From NCBI RefSeq assembly GCF_003570995.1, contig NZ_QXIY01000002.1, positions 62,001 through 126,000 of the forward strand: DNA of 64,000 nt. The letters are read 5' to 3'. This DNA comes from Candidatus Cryosericum septentrionale. Its GTDB lineage: Bacteria; Caldisericota; Caldisericia; Cryosericales; Cryosericaceae. Position numbers and translations under genes: made by a program. The notes beneath the pieces were generated by a model that worked only from the letters and a program-made list of their open reading frames with translations, ran no database searches and had not been told where the DNA came from. This document shows positions 17,101 through 25,275 of the stretch, in pieces; position 1 is the first letter of the stretch, and each line of letters opens with the position of its first letter.

Positions 17101-17141
17101 GAGGAGGGGTGTGTGATAAAATCACCACCCCTCCTTCATTT
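17101..17141 (+). terminator. Terminator after the repeat protein
   Basis: AGGAGGGGTG (17102-17111) pairs with CACCCCTCCT (17126-17135). It is followed by TCATTTT, a Rho-independent terminator 30 bases after the stop. Confidence 0.8.
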
Positions 17142-17615
17142 TGAATAAGGCTGACATTTTAAATTAATGCAAAACACCTATTTCTTAGGACGCTTCTAAG
17201 AGTGAACAGGGTCTAACATCGTCCAAGCCCCGTAGCGAAAGTAAAAATATTAAACATTAACTAACAATTCTTTCATCTGTTTTAGAGCGCCTTCTGGATA
17301 ACCAAACATTTCTTCCCATCTTAAAGTTCTAAAATCGTCCGCTAGAGCGAGCCACGTAAAACAAAAAATCCTCTGTGATATGGGGTCAGCTGGTAATTAG
17401 CGGGCAGAGTGGTAAGTTCACCGCCTGAGACGAAGACGTGGATTCCCGCCTTCGCGGAGAAGCACCCCTCGCCTTAGACAAAAGGGTTCGGGGGAATGAC
17501 GGAAGTCAGCGGGAATGACGGAACATCGTGGGTGGCTTGACAGCGAGCCGACCCTCAGTACCCTGCATGCGGGGCCAGCGTGCGTGAAGCTGCGCCCAAT
17601 TGACAGGAGGCATCC
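17142..17615. other. Gene-free stretch with REP-like elements
   Basis: No coding frame is supported. The first half is AT-rich like the preceding gene. From about 17381 the sequence returns to the high-GC background. It contains a 17-base string TGGGGTCAGCTGGTAAT (17381-17397) that recurs exactly at 56419-56435. It also holds inverted REP-like pieces between 17437 and 17522 (GGATTCCCGCCTTCGCGG and two GGGAATGACGGA motifs). Confidence 0.55.
17437..17522. repeat. REP-like elements, inverted orientation
   Basis: ATTCCCGCCTTCGCGG plus two GGGAATGACGG half motifs are the reverse complement of the family seen at 13.1, 14.4 and 58.5 kb. The copies here are degenerate. Confidence 0.65.
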
Positions 17616-18290
17616 ATGCAATACAAGATCATGTATCAGCCGTCCTACTCCTTGCTGGAGCTGCAGCTTGACCTGTCTGAGTCTGTCGTCGCGGAATCGG
17701 ACGCCATGGTCAGCATGACGCCGAATGCCAGGATGGACACAGGAGCCAAGGGAGGTCTCTTTGGCGCCCTGAAGCGTGCCGTCGGTGGTGAGAGCATGTT
17801 CCAGAACACGTTCACGGCTCAGGATGGCCCGGGCAGGGTGACCTTTGCCCCGACCATGGTGGGCGACATCGCAGCTCGCGAGATGAGGGGCGAGAGCCTG
17901 TTCGTCCAGTCAGGCTCATTTCTTGCGTCGTCTCCGACGATCGAGCTCGACACCAAGTGGGGCGGCGCCCGGACGTTTTTCTCCAGTGAGGGGTTGTTTG
18001 TCCTCAAGGCGACCGGCGTGGGCATGTTCTTCATGTCCAGCTACGGTGCCATCCATGCGGTCACACTTGCTCCGGGAGAGCAGCTGGTCATGGACACTGG
18101 CCATATGGTTGCCTTCGACGCGACGATGGGGTATCACGTACGGACGGTCGGAGGTCTGAAGCAGACACTGTTCTCCGGCGAGGGTCTGGTCGTGGATCTC
18201 ACCGGACCGGGCACGATCTATATGCAGACGCGCAACTTTGGAGCTTTCGTGAATTACCTGGTCCCCAAGCTGCCCTTCAAGCGCGACTAA
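17616..18290 (+). CDS. AIM24/TIGR00266-family protein
   Basis: This 224-residue protein belongs to the AIM24 (TIGR00266) family. It shows the MVSMTPNARMDTGAKGGLFG start, a Gly-rich ALKRAVGGESMFQNTF stretch, and repeated beta strands ending with GPGTIYMQTRN. The fold is a double-stranded beta helix forming a trimer-like ring in known structures; the bacterial function is not established. The start has GACAGGAGG 6 bases upstream. It stands alone, with a palindromic hairpin behind it. Confidence 0.92.
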   Translation: MQYKIMYQPSYSLLELQLDLSESVVAESDAMVSMTPNARMDTGAKGGLFGALKRAVGGESMFQNTFTAQDGPGRVTFAPTMVGDIAAREMRGESLFVQSGSFLASSPTIELDTKWGGARTFFSSEGLFVLKATGVGMFFMSSYGAIHAVTLAPGEQLVMDTGHMVAFDATMGYHVRTVGGLKQTLFSGEGLVVDLTGPGTIYMQTRNFGAFVNYLVPKLPFKRD

Positions 18291-18310
18291 TCGTCTCTCC
18301 CAGAAGGGGA

Positions 18311-18336
18311 AAAGGCCGGCAACGTTGCCGGCCTTT
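18311..18336. terminator. Bidirectional palindromic terminator
   Basis: AAAGGCCGGCAAC at 18311-18323 pairs with GTTGCCGGCCTTT at 18324-18336, a perfect 13-bp inverted repeat. It lies between the convergent AIM24 gene and the PEP-synthase-like gene. Confidence 0.75.
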
Positions 18337-18378
18337 CCGCATGGCAGGTTGTTGACGGACACTGACTGCCCGGCAGAA

Positions 18379-20400
18379 CTACTCGACGATGATGACCTTT
18401 GGCGCCGTCGCTGCCATGTTACTCTGGACGAGAGCTGCGCGTTCGGCGACGATTGCCCTGAGATCCCCGTCCTGTGCCAGTTCTTCGCGTTTGAGCAGCA
18501 GGACGTCATCGCGACGGTCCAGCCGCCCTCTCTCGACAAGAAGATTTCCCGCGTGCAACAGGAGCATCCGGGCGCGCGACAGCGACTTGGCGACGTAGAA
18601 CCAAGCCTTTTCGGTAACGGCGGACGTCCGTATCATCGCCTGGTACCTCTTCCTGAGCCGGGCGTCGCCTCCGCCGGGCAGCGAATCCAGCCAGGCAAGC
18701 GGATCACGGGCTGCTTCCACGCGAGTCGCTGCCCCGGTTTCGCGTGCCCGCAGCAGGGCGACAGGAAGCAGGTCACTGCGTTCCTGCAGGGTCGGAGATC
18801 CGACGTCGACGATAGATGTCCTGAAGAAGGAGAACGCCCGCATGAAGGCTTCCAGGTCGCGCTCGACAGTGACGTCCGTGCACAGGGTGCGCAGGGCCTG
18901 TTCGGAATCGCCCTTCGCTATGGCTTCGGCAGCGAGGCGTGCGGTATCGTCGGAGACCCTGGCTGCGATGCGGTCGAGATGGGTCCACGGGTCCAGGCCG
19001 GCCGTGTCGCTGGCTGCCTGCAGTGCCTCGACGAAGCGGTCCTGAATACCGCGATGTGCCAGCGCACGCTTCAGGTCGTCTGCCCGGAACGAGGACGAAA
19101 CGAGCAGCAGGAGGAGGTTCAGAACGAGAGGACGCATGAACGTTAGCAGCTGTTGCAGGTTGGCCTGCGTCTCGTCGCCGGTCAGGGTCTCGACGTGGGC
19201 ACCGTCCAGCTCCGTGAGGCGGGTACTGTTGTCGCTGATCCATCGCTGCAGGCGGGGCACGGCAAGGCGAACGGCTACCGCTGCCCGGGACGCGCGTGGA
19301 AGACGGATGAGCGACTTGGCGGGCAGTCTGATGCTGGCAGTTGTCTGCTGCAGCAGCACGTCGTCCAGTGCGCCCGGTGGCAGCCCTGTGTGGTCGAGCA
19401 GGTAGCGGGCGAAGGTCAAGTCGATGTAGACGAAACCGTCGAACACTCTCGCGACATCCGGTGGAACCGGTGGCGTCCGGTTTCCGAGCAGCAGTGCCCC
19501 AGTGCCCTGCAACAAATCGTGGAGAAGTTCAACGACGATATCGGAGGCCATCGGACCCAGTGGACGTGGTATCAGACGAGCCAGCGAACGACGTGAGAAT
19601 GTTCGTGCGCCGACGTGCGCTGGGGCAGGAAGGGCAGACAAAAACGTCAATTCCTGACCATCCCAGATCCAGTTGAGGGTGCAGGGCATGGCTGTGCGGT
19701 CACCGAGGAGCACGGCCAGACGCGCAGACTGGATAATTGGGCGTTCGTCAGCGGGTGACGGCGTTGGCCGGCGGAGGACCTCTCCGGTCGTGCTGACAGT
19801 CCACTCCCAGGCAGCGGCTTCACCATCGCCTGCGCCCAGTGTGCACTGCACCATGGCATTCAACTCCCCAAGGCTGGCATTCGGCGACCAGGCGCGGCCC
19901 GAGAGTCCGGGGTGGAGCTCGGCGCGTTGTACGAGGACCGCCATGGAGGCGGTCGACAGATACTCGGCCTCCGTCACGCCGGCGTCACGGGCTCTCTGGA
20001 TGGTCTGAATGTCCAGAAGTTGCAGCCATGATTCCCGGATGCCGTCTTGCAGCTCCGCGAGTCCGCGGAAGATTTCCGCTGTGTCGAAGGTCGCAGGGTC
20101 GAACCAGGACCAGGCTCGTGGCACGACCGGGGAGCATCGTTCCATGATGTCGGGACCGATCGATTCGACAAGTCGGGTGAAGGAGGGAGCGTCGGCAGAG
20201 AAGTCGTACTTCTCCAGCGCACGCCGGGCGTCAGCCAGCGTTTTTGCTCCCGCGAGGGCATGACGATATGCGATTCCGGTCAGGACAAATGTCTCAGTGA
20301 CGTTGAAGCTGGCTGCAATCATGGCGAGGGTGGCCTGGCTAGCCATGCCGACGTCGCGAAGAGGCAGGAGGCGTCGTTCCTGCAATCGGATCCATTTCAT
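18379..20400 (-). CDS. PEP-synthase-like protein lacking the phosphohistidine domain
   Basis: This 673-residue protein resembles phosphoenolpyruvate synthase/rifampicin phosphotransferase proteins in outline. Residues 15-50 resemble the start of the PPDK_N ATP-grasp domain (VGMASQATLAMIAA, TFVLTGIAYRHAL). WDGQELTFLSALPAP near 250 matches the usual LYLLQARP end of the ATP-grasp. The C-terminal helix and GRLDRRDDVLLLKREEL match the segment just before the swivelling His domain. The chain stops there, so the catalytic phosphohistidine (T-x-G-G-x-x-x-H) and the PEP-binding barrel are missing, and the usual GGKG loop is changed. It is likely a pseudo-enzyme or partial enzyme. Its start overlaps the stop of a 39-residue peptide. 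Confidence 0.6.
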   Translation of the reverse strand: MKWIRLQERRLLPLRDVGMASQATLAMIAASFNVTETFVLTGIAYRHALAGAKTLADARRALEKYDFSADAPSFTRLVESIGPDIMERCSPVVPRAWSWFDPATFDTAEIFRGLAELQDGIRESWLQLLDIQTIQRARDAGVTEAEYLSTASMAVLVQRAELHPGLSGRAWSPNASLGELNAMVQCTLGAGDGEAAAWEWTVSTTGEVLRRPTPSPADERPIIQSARLAVLLGDRTAMPCTLNWIWDGQELTFLSALPAPAHVGARTFSRRSLARLIPRPLGPMASDIVVELLHDLLQGTGALLLGNRTPPVPPDVARVFDGFVYIDLTFARYLLDHTGLPPGALDDVLLQQTTASIRLPAKSLIRLPRASRAAVAVRLAVPRLQRWISDNSTRLTELDGAHVETLTGDETQANLQQLLTFMRPLVLNLLLLLVSSSFRADDLKRALAHRGIQDRFVEALQAASDTAGLDPWTHLDRIAARVSDDTARLAAEAIAKGDSEQALRTLCTDVTVERDLEAFMRAFSFFRTSIVDVGSPTLQERSDLLPVALLRARETGAATRVEAARDPLAWLDSLPGGGDARLRKRYQAMIRTSAVTEKAWFYVAKSLSRARMLLLHAGNLLVERGRLDRRDDVLLLKREELAQDGDLRAIVAERAALVQSNMAATAPKVIIVE

Positions 20401-20516
20401 CGTGATACCGTGACCGGGATGATGGCGCCGACCCCGAGGAGACCGATAAAGATAGTAAGGAACACGGCAGCAAGGATCCGTCGCGTCTTGAGTTCAGTGC
20501 AAGCGTACTGTGCCAT
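20397..20516 (-). CDS. 39-residue membrane peptide resembling TM1 of MFS transporters
   Basis: A short ORF has GAGGTG 5 bases before its ATG, and its stop overlaps the next start (ATGA). The peptide has a Lys/Arg patch (LKTRR) then one hydrophobic helix, ILAAVFLTIFIGLLGVGAII, ending PVTVSR. This closely resembles the first helix of major facilitator drug-efflux proteins (the G-x-G-x-x-x-P pattern). It may be a genuine small membrane protein coupled to the PEP-synthase-like gene, or the remaining start of a deleted transporter. It is below usual ORF length cut-offs. Confidence 0.5.
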   Translation of the reverse strand: MAQYACTELKTRRILAAVFLTIFIGLLGVGAIIPVTVSR

Positions 20517-20652
20517 CAGGTCACCTCAATTGGCCGCTCATATGCTCAAATGAAGCCTTTGAGTTCAAAGACGATAGTATCGTATCTGTGCGTGGGAGGG
20601 CTTGAATTGATCCGACGTGAGCATCTGACCACAGACATGGACGGTTCCAGAC

Positions 20653-20745
20653 TGGCGGAGAGGGTGGGATTTGAACCCACGAGGCAGGGGTTACCCACCT
20701 ACTCGCTCTCCAGGCGAGTGCTTTCAGCCGCTCAGCCACCTCTCC
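20653..20745 (-). tRNA. tRNA-Ser (anticodon GGA)
   Basis: On the minus strand a full class II tRNA runs from 20745 to 20653, including encoded CCA. The acceptor arms are GGAGAGG and CCTCTCC, with discriminator G. The D arm is TGGCTGAGCGGCTGAAAGCA, and the anticodon arm is ACTCGC-CTGGAGA-GCGAGT with anticodon GGA. A long variable arm and GGTTCAAATCC in the T arm follow. The long variable arm and GGA anticodon identify serine, reading UCC/UCU. Confidence 0.96.
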
Positions 20746-20820
20746 GCATGGTAGGAACACGAACAGAACAAGTATAGAGAAAACGTCCCCAGATGCAACG
20801 AATTGGGAGCAAACGGCGGA

Positions 20821-23800
20821 CTATTCTTGCGATCCCGGCGGAGCCTGCTTCTGGCTGGCCAGGCTTTCCAGGATGTAGATAGCGTTCTTGCCACTCTTCT
20901 TGGCCTGGTACATCGCAAGATCGGCGAGCAGGAGCAGGTTCTTTGGGTCGGACACGCGGTCCTCGAAGCTTGCCACGCCACCGCTCAGCGTGATCACGGA
21001 ACGGAAATGGCGGTGGTCACGGGCGCTGTTGCGTTCGACAGACGCGAGGATACGCTCGGCGACCTTGCGGGCGTCGGTGGAAGAGGCCCCCGGCATCAGG
21101 ATGACGAACTCCTCGCCGCCGTACCTGTAGGCTGAATCGACAGTCCGGATGCTATGGCGCAGGATATCCGCGATGCCCTGGAGGGCGAGGTTTCCATCCA
21201 GATGGGAGTAGGTGTCGTTGTACTTCTTGAAGTCGTCGATATCGAAGAACAGGAGGGAGAACACTTCACCAAATCGCGCTGTGCGTTCCGACTGTTCCGT
21301 GGAGTGTGTCACGAACGCGCGGTAGTTGCCGAGGCCCGTCAACTCGTCGGTCACCGAGAGTTCATCGATGCGATGCACGTAAAGGATGTTCTCGGCGACC
21401 AGACTGCAGTCTGAGACGAACGCCTCCACCATGTGCCGCTCTTCGTCTGTCAGAAGCACGGGGCGTTTGAATGCCACGTACAGGACTCCATAGAGAACGC
21501 CTTCGAGCGTCATGCGGAGTGTCAGCTCGGTCATGGCTCCTGGGGCGAGCGGGACCATCGTGTTCGAGACTTCAGAGTGGACGACTGCAAGGCTGGGACT
21601 GCTGAACGCTTCGCCCAGGATACCCGGCTCGACCCCGGCTTCGGGAATGAACCCGAAGATGTCGGCCTGGCTGACAACCAGCTGTCTGGACCCTGCTTCG
21701 AAGGGGATGTATGCCGATGCGTCCGCCTCCATGACATCTTGCAGCTTGTGAGCCGTGGCAGCCAGGAACTGCTGCAGGTCTGTGCGCTTGAACGAGGTGT
21801 CGAGCAGTTCCCTCGCCGCGAGTCGATACTTCGTGAGCAGGACGGAGCGCTGCTTCACGAAGATCTTCTGTACGATGGACTCCGCATAGGCCATGAAGAG
21901 GTCGAATGCGCTGGTTTCGCTGACTGTCAGCAGTCTGTGTTCTCCAATGCCCATGATGACGAAGCCGACGAGGCGTTGCTCGAAGTCAAGGTGACGCACC
22001 AGCAGGTCGTGGCCCTGCAATAGGCCGGTGACCGAGCGCGACAGCGAGTGTGTCATATCCAGTCGAGCCCGTAGCTCGCTTTCGAAGACACGGACAGGTT
22101 CCGTCTCTTCCGTGCCAGCGGCCCAGATGGCAGTCCAGGGGCGTGCCGTGTTGCCCGCGTTTTCCAGCAGGATGACACTCCCTGGCCCTGGCAGGATTCG
22201 CCGCAGGAGGCGACTGAGATGCGCTGTTGCCTGTTCGGCTGTCGAGACGTCGATGTTTTCCAGTTCCGCCCTGTTGATGGCTTCGCGGATATTGCGCTGC
22301 TCTTTGACTTCTTCCCAGATCAACCTTCCCTGCAGGAATTCCTGTACCTCTCCGGAAACCGCCAGGACGTCCGCGGAGACGTCGCTGGTGAAGTAGTCGC
22401 TCTGGCCACTTTCCAGGCTGAGCACGGCGATGACCCCCCCTTCCGCATTCTTCATCGGGATGGCCAGCTCACTGCGCGTGGCCTCATCGGCCATGATATA
22501 GTTGGCATACTCGGCGGTGTTGGGGACATTGACGATCGCTCGCTCACGCAGGGCCTGTCCAATGGCGCCTGCTCCTGCGTTCATACGGGCAATGATCTCC
22601 TGAGGTGGCACAGGGGACTTGGACGGCGGCACCGCAAAGAACCGGGTGAAGCGGTCGTTTTCCACCATAAGCAGGTTGATGCGCGACAGCTGGAACGCAT
22701 TGTTCATGATGGAGAGGAAGCTGTTGACCTCGTCCTCGAACGGCAGGGGGGAGACGATGGCTGAGGACAGCTGGTTCGTGACGGTCAACGTGAAGTTCTT
22801 GCGCCTCAGTGCCTCCATGATCGTGGCATTGTCCAGCACCGAGGCAGCGATGTTCGCAAACGACGTGAACAGGGCGAGGTCGTCTTCGTTGAACGGATTC
22901 TCGACGCCAATGCGGCTGACGGAGACGAGACCGAACTTCTGGCCGCCCTTGCGCAGTGGAGCGGCCATCATCGATTCGGGCTCTTCGGGCGTGCCGTAGA
23001 TCTGCATGGCGCGCGGGTCCAACAAGGCGTTCTTGATGAGTTCGGGGGCGTCGCCGTCGAAGATCTTGCCCAGAATTCCCCGTCCCCGTCGGATGTGCAT
23101 GTGCGAGAGAACTTCGTGATATTCGCTCTTGGCGGCGACGACGGACAGGCCCTCCATGTCAGCGTCGATGGTTGCTATGATGGCGTCGTCGGCCGAGAAG
23201 AACAGCGCTGCGCGGTCCGTGATGGCCTCCAGAACCTGCTGATAGGCCTGAGACGCGGCCATATCCCGGATAATGGCGGTAAGGAAGGACAACTTGTGGA
23301 ACGCAGCCTGCATGCGTTCCTTGTCACGATTGACATCAGCGACATGGGTATCCATGGCGCGAAGCCTGCGCCTGACATGTTTGTCTGCAGCATACGACAG
23401 GATCCCCACACCCGCGACAGCAAGCATCCCTGCACTGATGTCCCCCCAGTTGGCTGACCGGAGCGCCTGCATGAAGCCGCCGCCCTGCTGCTGAGCAATC
23501 GACAATCCCTGGCTTACCACGAGACTTGCAAGGGCTGCCGTCAGGTACAGGGGGAAGTGCCCGTTTTGCAGGAGGACGGACGCAATGACGACGAAGGTCC
23601 CACTGACGACGAAGCTGACGTCAAACGGCAGGATGCGCGTTCCGCCATAAAACACGGGCCTGCCCATCAGCAGGGGGCTGCCCATCGCGCCCAGGAAGAG
23701 GTTTATAGCGATGCTGTCGAACAGGATCTGGTGGCGGAGGATGGCGCGCACCGCGCCGCTGCGAGGCGCGAAGCGGTCTATGAGATCAAGCGCAACGTTG

Positions 23801-23970
23801 AAGGCGATTGCGGTGACAAGGAGTCCAACCAGAAACACGAGCCCGATGGGCCGAGGGGGCTGACTGAGCATGGCAAGAAGCCACCAGACACTGCCTCCGG
23901 CAATGATAACATACCGGAGCAGAATGAGTATCCTGGCTATGTTGCGTTCGCCAGGTTTCACGGTGTCCAA
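20821..23970 (-). CDS. Membrane GAF-GGDEF diguanylate cyclase
   Basis: This 1049-residue signalling protein has hydrophobic segments in the first ~190 residues (about 10-60, 85-150, 170-190), a coiled linker, several GAF-type sensor domains between about 220 and 880, and a C-terminal GGDEF domain. The active motif is GGEEF at 951-955, which keeps cyclase activity in known enzymes. RTVD at 942-945 is in the right place for the product-inhibition I-site. It probably makes c-di-GMP in response to ligands bound by the GAF domains. It is a single-gene unit on the minus strand; the ATG at 23970 gives a good N-terminal membrane segment. Confidence 0.93.
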   Translation of the reverse strand: MDTVKPGERNIARILILLRYVIIAGGSVWWLLAMLSQPPRPIGLVFLVGLLVTAIAFNVALDLIDRFAPRSGAVRAILRHQILFDSIAINLFLGAMGSPLLMGRPVFYGGTRILPFDVSFVVSGTFVVIASVLLQNGHFPLYLTAALASLVVSQGLSIAQQQGGGFMQALRSANWGDISAGMLAVAGVGILSYAADKHVRRRLRAMDTHVADVNRDKERMQAAFHKLSFLTAIIRDMAASQAYQQVLEAITDRAALFFSADDAIIATIDADMEGLSVVAAKSEYHEVLSHMHIRRGRGILGKIFDGDAPELIKNALLDPRAMQIYGTPEEPESMMAAPLRKGGQKFGLVSVSRIGVENPFNEDDLALFTSFANIAASVLDNATIMEALRRKNFTLTVTNQLSSAIVSPLPFEDEVNSFLSIMNNAFQLSRINLLMVENDRFTRFFAVPPSKSPVPPQEIIARMNAGAGAIGQALRERAIVNVPNTAEYANYIMADEATRSELAIPMKNAEGGVIAVLSLESGQSDYFTSDVSADVLAVSGEVQEFLQGRLIWEEVKEQRNIREAINRAELENIDVSTAEQATAHLSRLLRRILPGPGSVILLENAGNTARPWTAIWAAGTEETEPVRVFESELRARLDMTHSLSRSVTGLLQGHDLLVRHLDFEQRLVGFVIMGIGEHRLLTVSETSAFDLFMAYAESIVQKIFVKQRSVLLTKYRLAARELLDTSFKRTDLQQFLAATAHKLQDVMEADASAYIPFEAGSRQLVVSQADIFGFIPEAGVEPGILGEAFSSPSLAVVHSEVSNTMVPLAPGAMTELTLRMTLEGVLYGVLYVAFKRPVLLTDEERHMVEAFVSDCSLVAENILYVHRIDELSVTDELTGLGNYRAFVTHSTEQSERTARFGEVFSLLFFDIDDFKKYNDTYSHLDGNLALQGIADILRHSIRTVDSAYRYGGEEFVILMPGASSTDARKVAERILASVERNSARDHRHFRSVITLSGGVASFEDRVSDPKNLLLLADLAMYQAKKSGKNAIYILESLASQKQAPPGSQE

Positions 23971-24084
23971 ACCCTCTCCATAGAGAAACTATAGCGTGCC
24001 CATGGAAAATGCAAACCGCAGCGCAGGTCTCTCGCTGACAGGTCTGGACGAGAGTCAGGGAGAGCTTGTCAACGAGACGGCAGT

Positions 24085-24315
24085 CTAGAAGCTGAGCAGA
24101 ACCTCGACAACGCGCGAGGAGGCGAGGATGATGAGGAACGAGGCGCCGGCCAGAGCGAAGGCCAGGACTGGCGTCCAGCGGGCCGTACACCCGCGTTGTG
24201 GTTCGGTTGCTGTCAGGACCTGGCGCAGGAGGTGCTCTGGTACCGTCACGCCGTCGACAGCCGCGTGATAGTGTGTCCGAAGCAGCTGGTCAAGCTCGTC
24301 GTCACTGTGTTCCAT
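24085..24315 (-). CDS. Small membrane protein, possible anti-sigma factor
   Basis: This 76-residue protein has an acidic, helical N-terminal part (DDELDQLLRTHYHAAVDG, then VPEHLLRQVL) and one transmembrane helix at about 50-72. It overlaps the end of the ECF sigma factor gene by 14 bases; a GTG at 24321 is an alternative start with a longer overlap. Position and layout are those of a short anti-sigma factor with a cytosolic sigma-binding helix bundle and a membrane anchor. No zinc-binding HxxxCxxC motif is present, so the assignment rests on context. Confidence 0.6.
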   Translation of the reverse strand: MEHSDDELDQLLRTHYHAAVDGVTVPEHLLRQVLTATEPQRGCTARWTPVLAFALAGASFLIILASSRVVEVLLSF

Positions 24316-24814
24316 GGTCACGATGTGCCTCCAGGAAGGCCTTCAGCTCTTCCTTCGCGCGAAAGAGGCGCGATTTGACGGTTCCCACGGGCTTCCCAAT
24401 GAGTTGTGCAATCTTCTCGTAGGGCATCTCCTTGTAGTAATAGAAGTACAACACGTCTCTCAGGTCGCTCGGGAGGTGCCGCATGCCTGCTGCGACGTCC
24501 CGTACGGTCTCGGCTTGCACCGGGTCATATCCCGTCCCGTCCGAACCCGGCTGCGGCAGGGCGTCTCCCGGGGTCAGCAGGGGAAGCTCCCGTCCCTTGC
24601 ACTGGCGAAAGCTGCTTGCTTCATTCATGGCAATCCTCATGACCCACGTTGTTGGGCTGGAATCGCCGCGAAAGGACGGGAGGAAACGACGCACCTTGAA
24701 GAACGTGGACTGGAAGACGTCGTCCGCGTCGAACCGGTTGCCCATTCGTGAGACCAGGTATGTGTAGATTTCATCTGCACAACTGTTCATAAGCGTCTCG
24801 AAATCCAGGAGCAT
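24302..24814 (-). CDS. ECF-type RNA polymerase sigma factor
   Basis: This 170-residue sigma-70 family protein has region 2 at about 10-75 (DADDVFQSTFFKVRRFLPSF, then TTWVMRIAMNEA). Region 4 is at about 115-165, with LPSDLRDVLYFYYYKEMPYE and IAQLIGKPVGTVKSRLFRAKEEL as helix-turn-helix. ECF sigma factors direct RNA polymerase to stress or envelope promoters. The start at 24814 is six bases after the stop of the preceding membrane protein gene; the longer in-frame ORF to 25021 overlaps that gene and has no similarity. It is followed by a probable anti-sigma gene. Confidence 0.93.
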   Translation of the reverse strand: MLLDFETLMNSCADEIYTYLVSRMGNRFDADDVFQSTFFKVRRFLPSFRGDSSPTTWVMRIAMNEASSFRQCKGRELPLLTPGDALPQPGSDGTGYDPVQAETVRDVAAGMRHLPSDLRDVLYFYYYKEMPYEKIAQLIGKPVGTVKSRLFRAKEELKAFLEAHRDHGTQ

Positions 24815-24819
24815 CGATG

Positions 24820-25275
24820 CTAGAAGAAATCCGTCAGGCTTGGCAGGAGGAGATACCTGTACGGCAGGACGACGGCCAGTGCCACAATCCAGCTGACAGC
24901 CAATGTGGCGGCGAACGCCATGCTCCACCATGACACGGCCTGTTTGAAGGACAGTCCCAGCACCGCCGAAACGACCAGACATGCAAGCACGAAGGCTGCG
25001 ACGAACCAGAGGACCGCCCACGGCAGTGCCTGGAACAGCGTGCCTCGGATAAACGAAAATCGCAGCAGCGCTGTCGTACGAGGCAGGATCAGTGGCCCGA
25101 ACAGCAGAAGAAACGAGATGGCAGACACCAGAAATGCCTTGAACCAGGAAAGCCTGACGGGCAGACGGTACGCATCGTAGCGCACCATAAACAGCATGAC
25201 AAATGGTGCGACGACGACTCCGCCCAGCAGTCCGGTCAGTCGAGCCGTAATAAGGCCCGGAATGATGCCGAACAT
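24820..25275 (-). CDS. Polytopic membrane protein, unknown function
   Basis: This 151-residue, very hydrophobic protein has four predicted helices at about 8-30, 45-66, 80-108 and 118-142. The basic loop RYDAYRLPVRLSW precedes the second. It looks like Yip1-type small membrane proteins but no motif settles it. AAGGAGGACAG directly precedes the ATG at 25275, and this RBS sits inside the preceding gene, which it overlaps by 40 bases. It lies in one unit with the sigma factor and may be part of an envelope-stress system. Confidence 0.65.
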   Translation of the reverse strand: MFGIIPGLITARLTGLLGGVVVAPFVMLFMVRYDAYRLPVRLSWFKAFLVSAISFLLLFGPLILPRTTALLRFSFIRGTLFQALPWAVLWFVAAFVLACLVVSAVLGLSFKQAVSWWSMAFAATLAVSWIVALAVVLPYRYLLLPSLTDFF

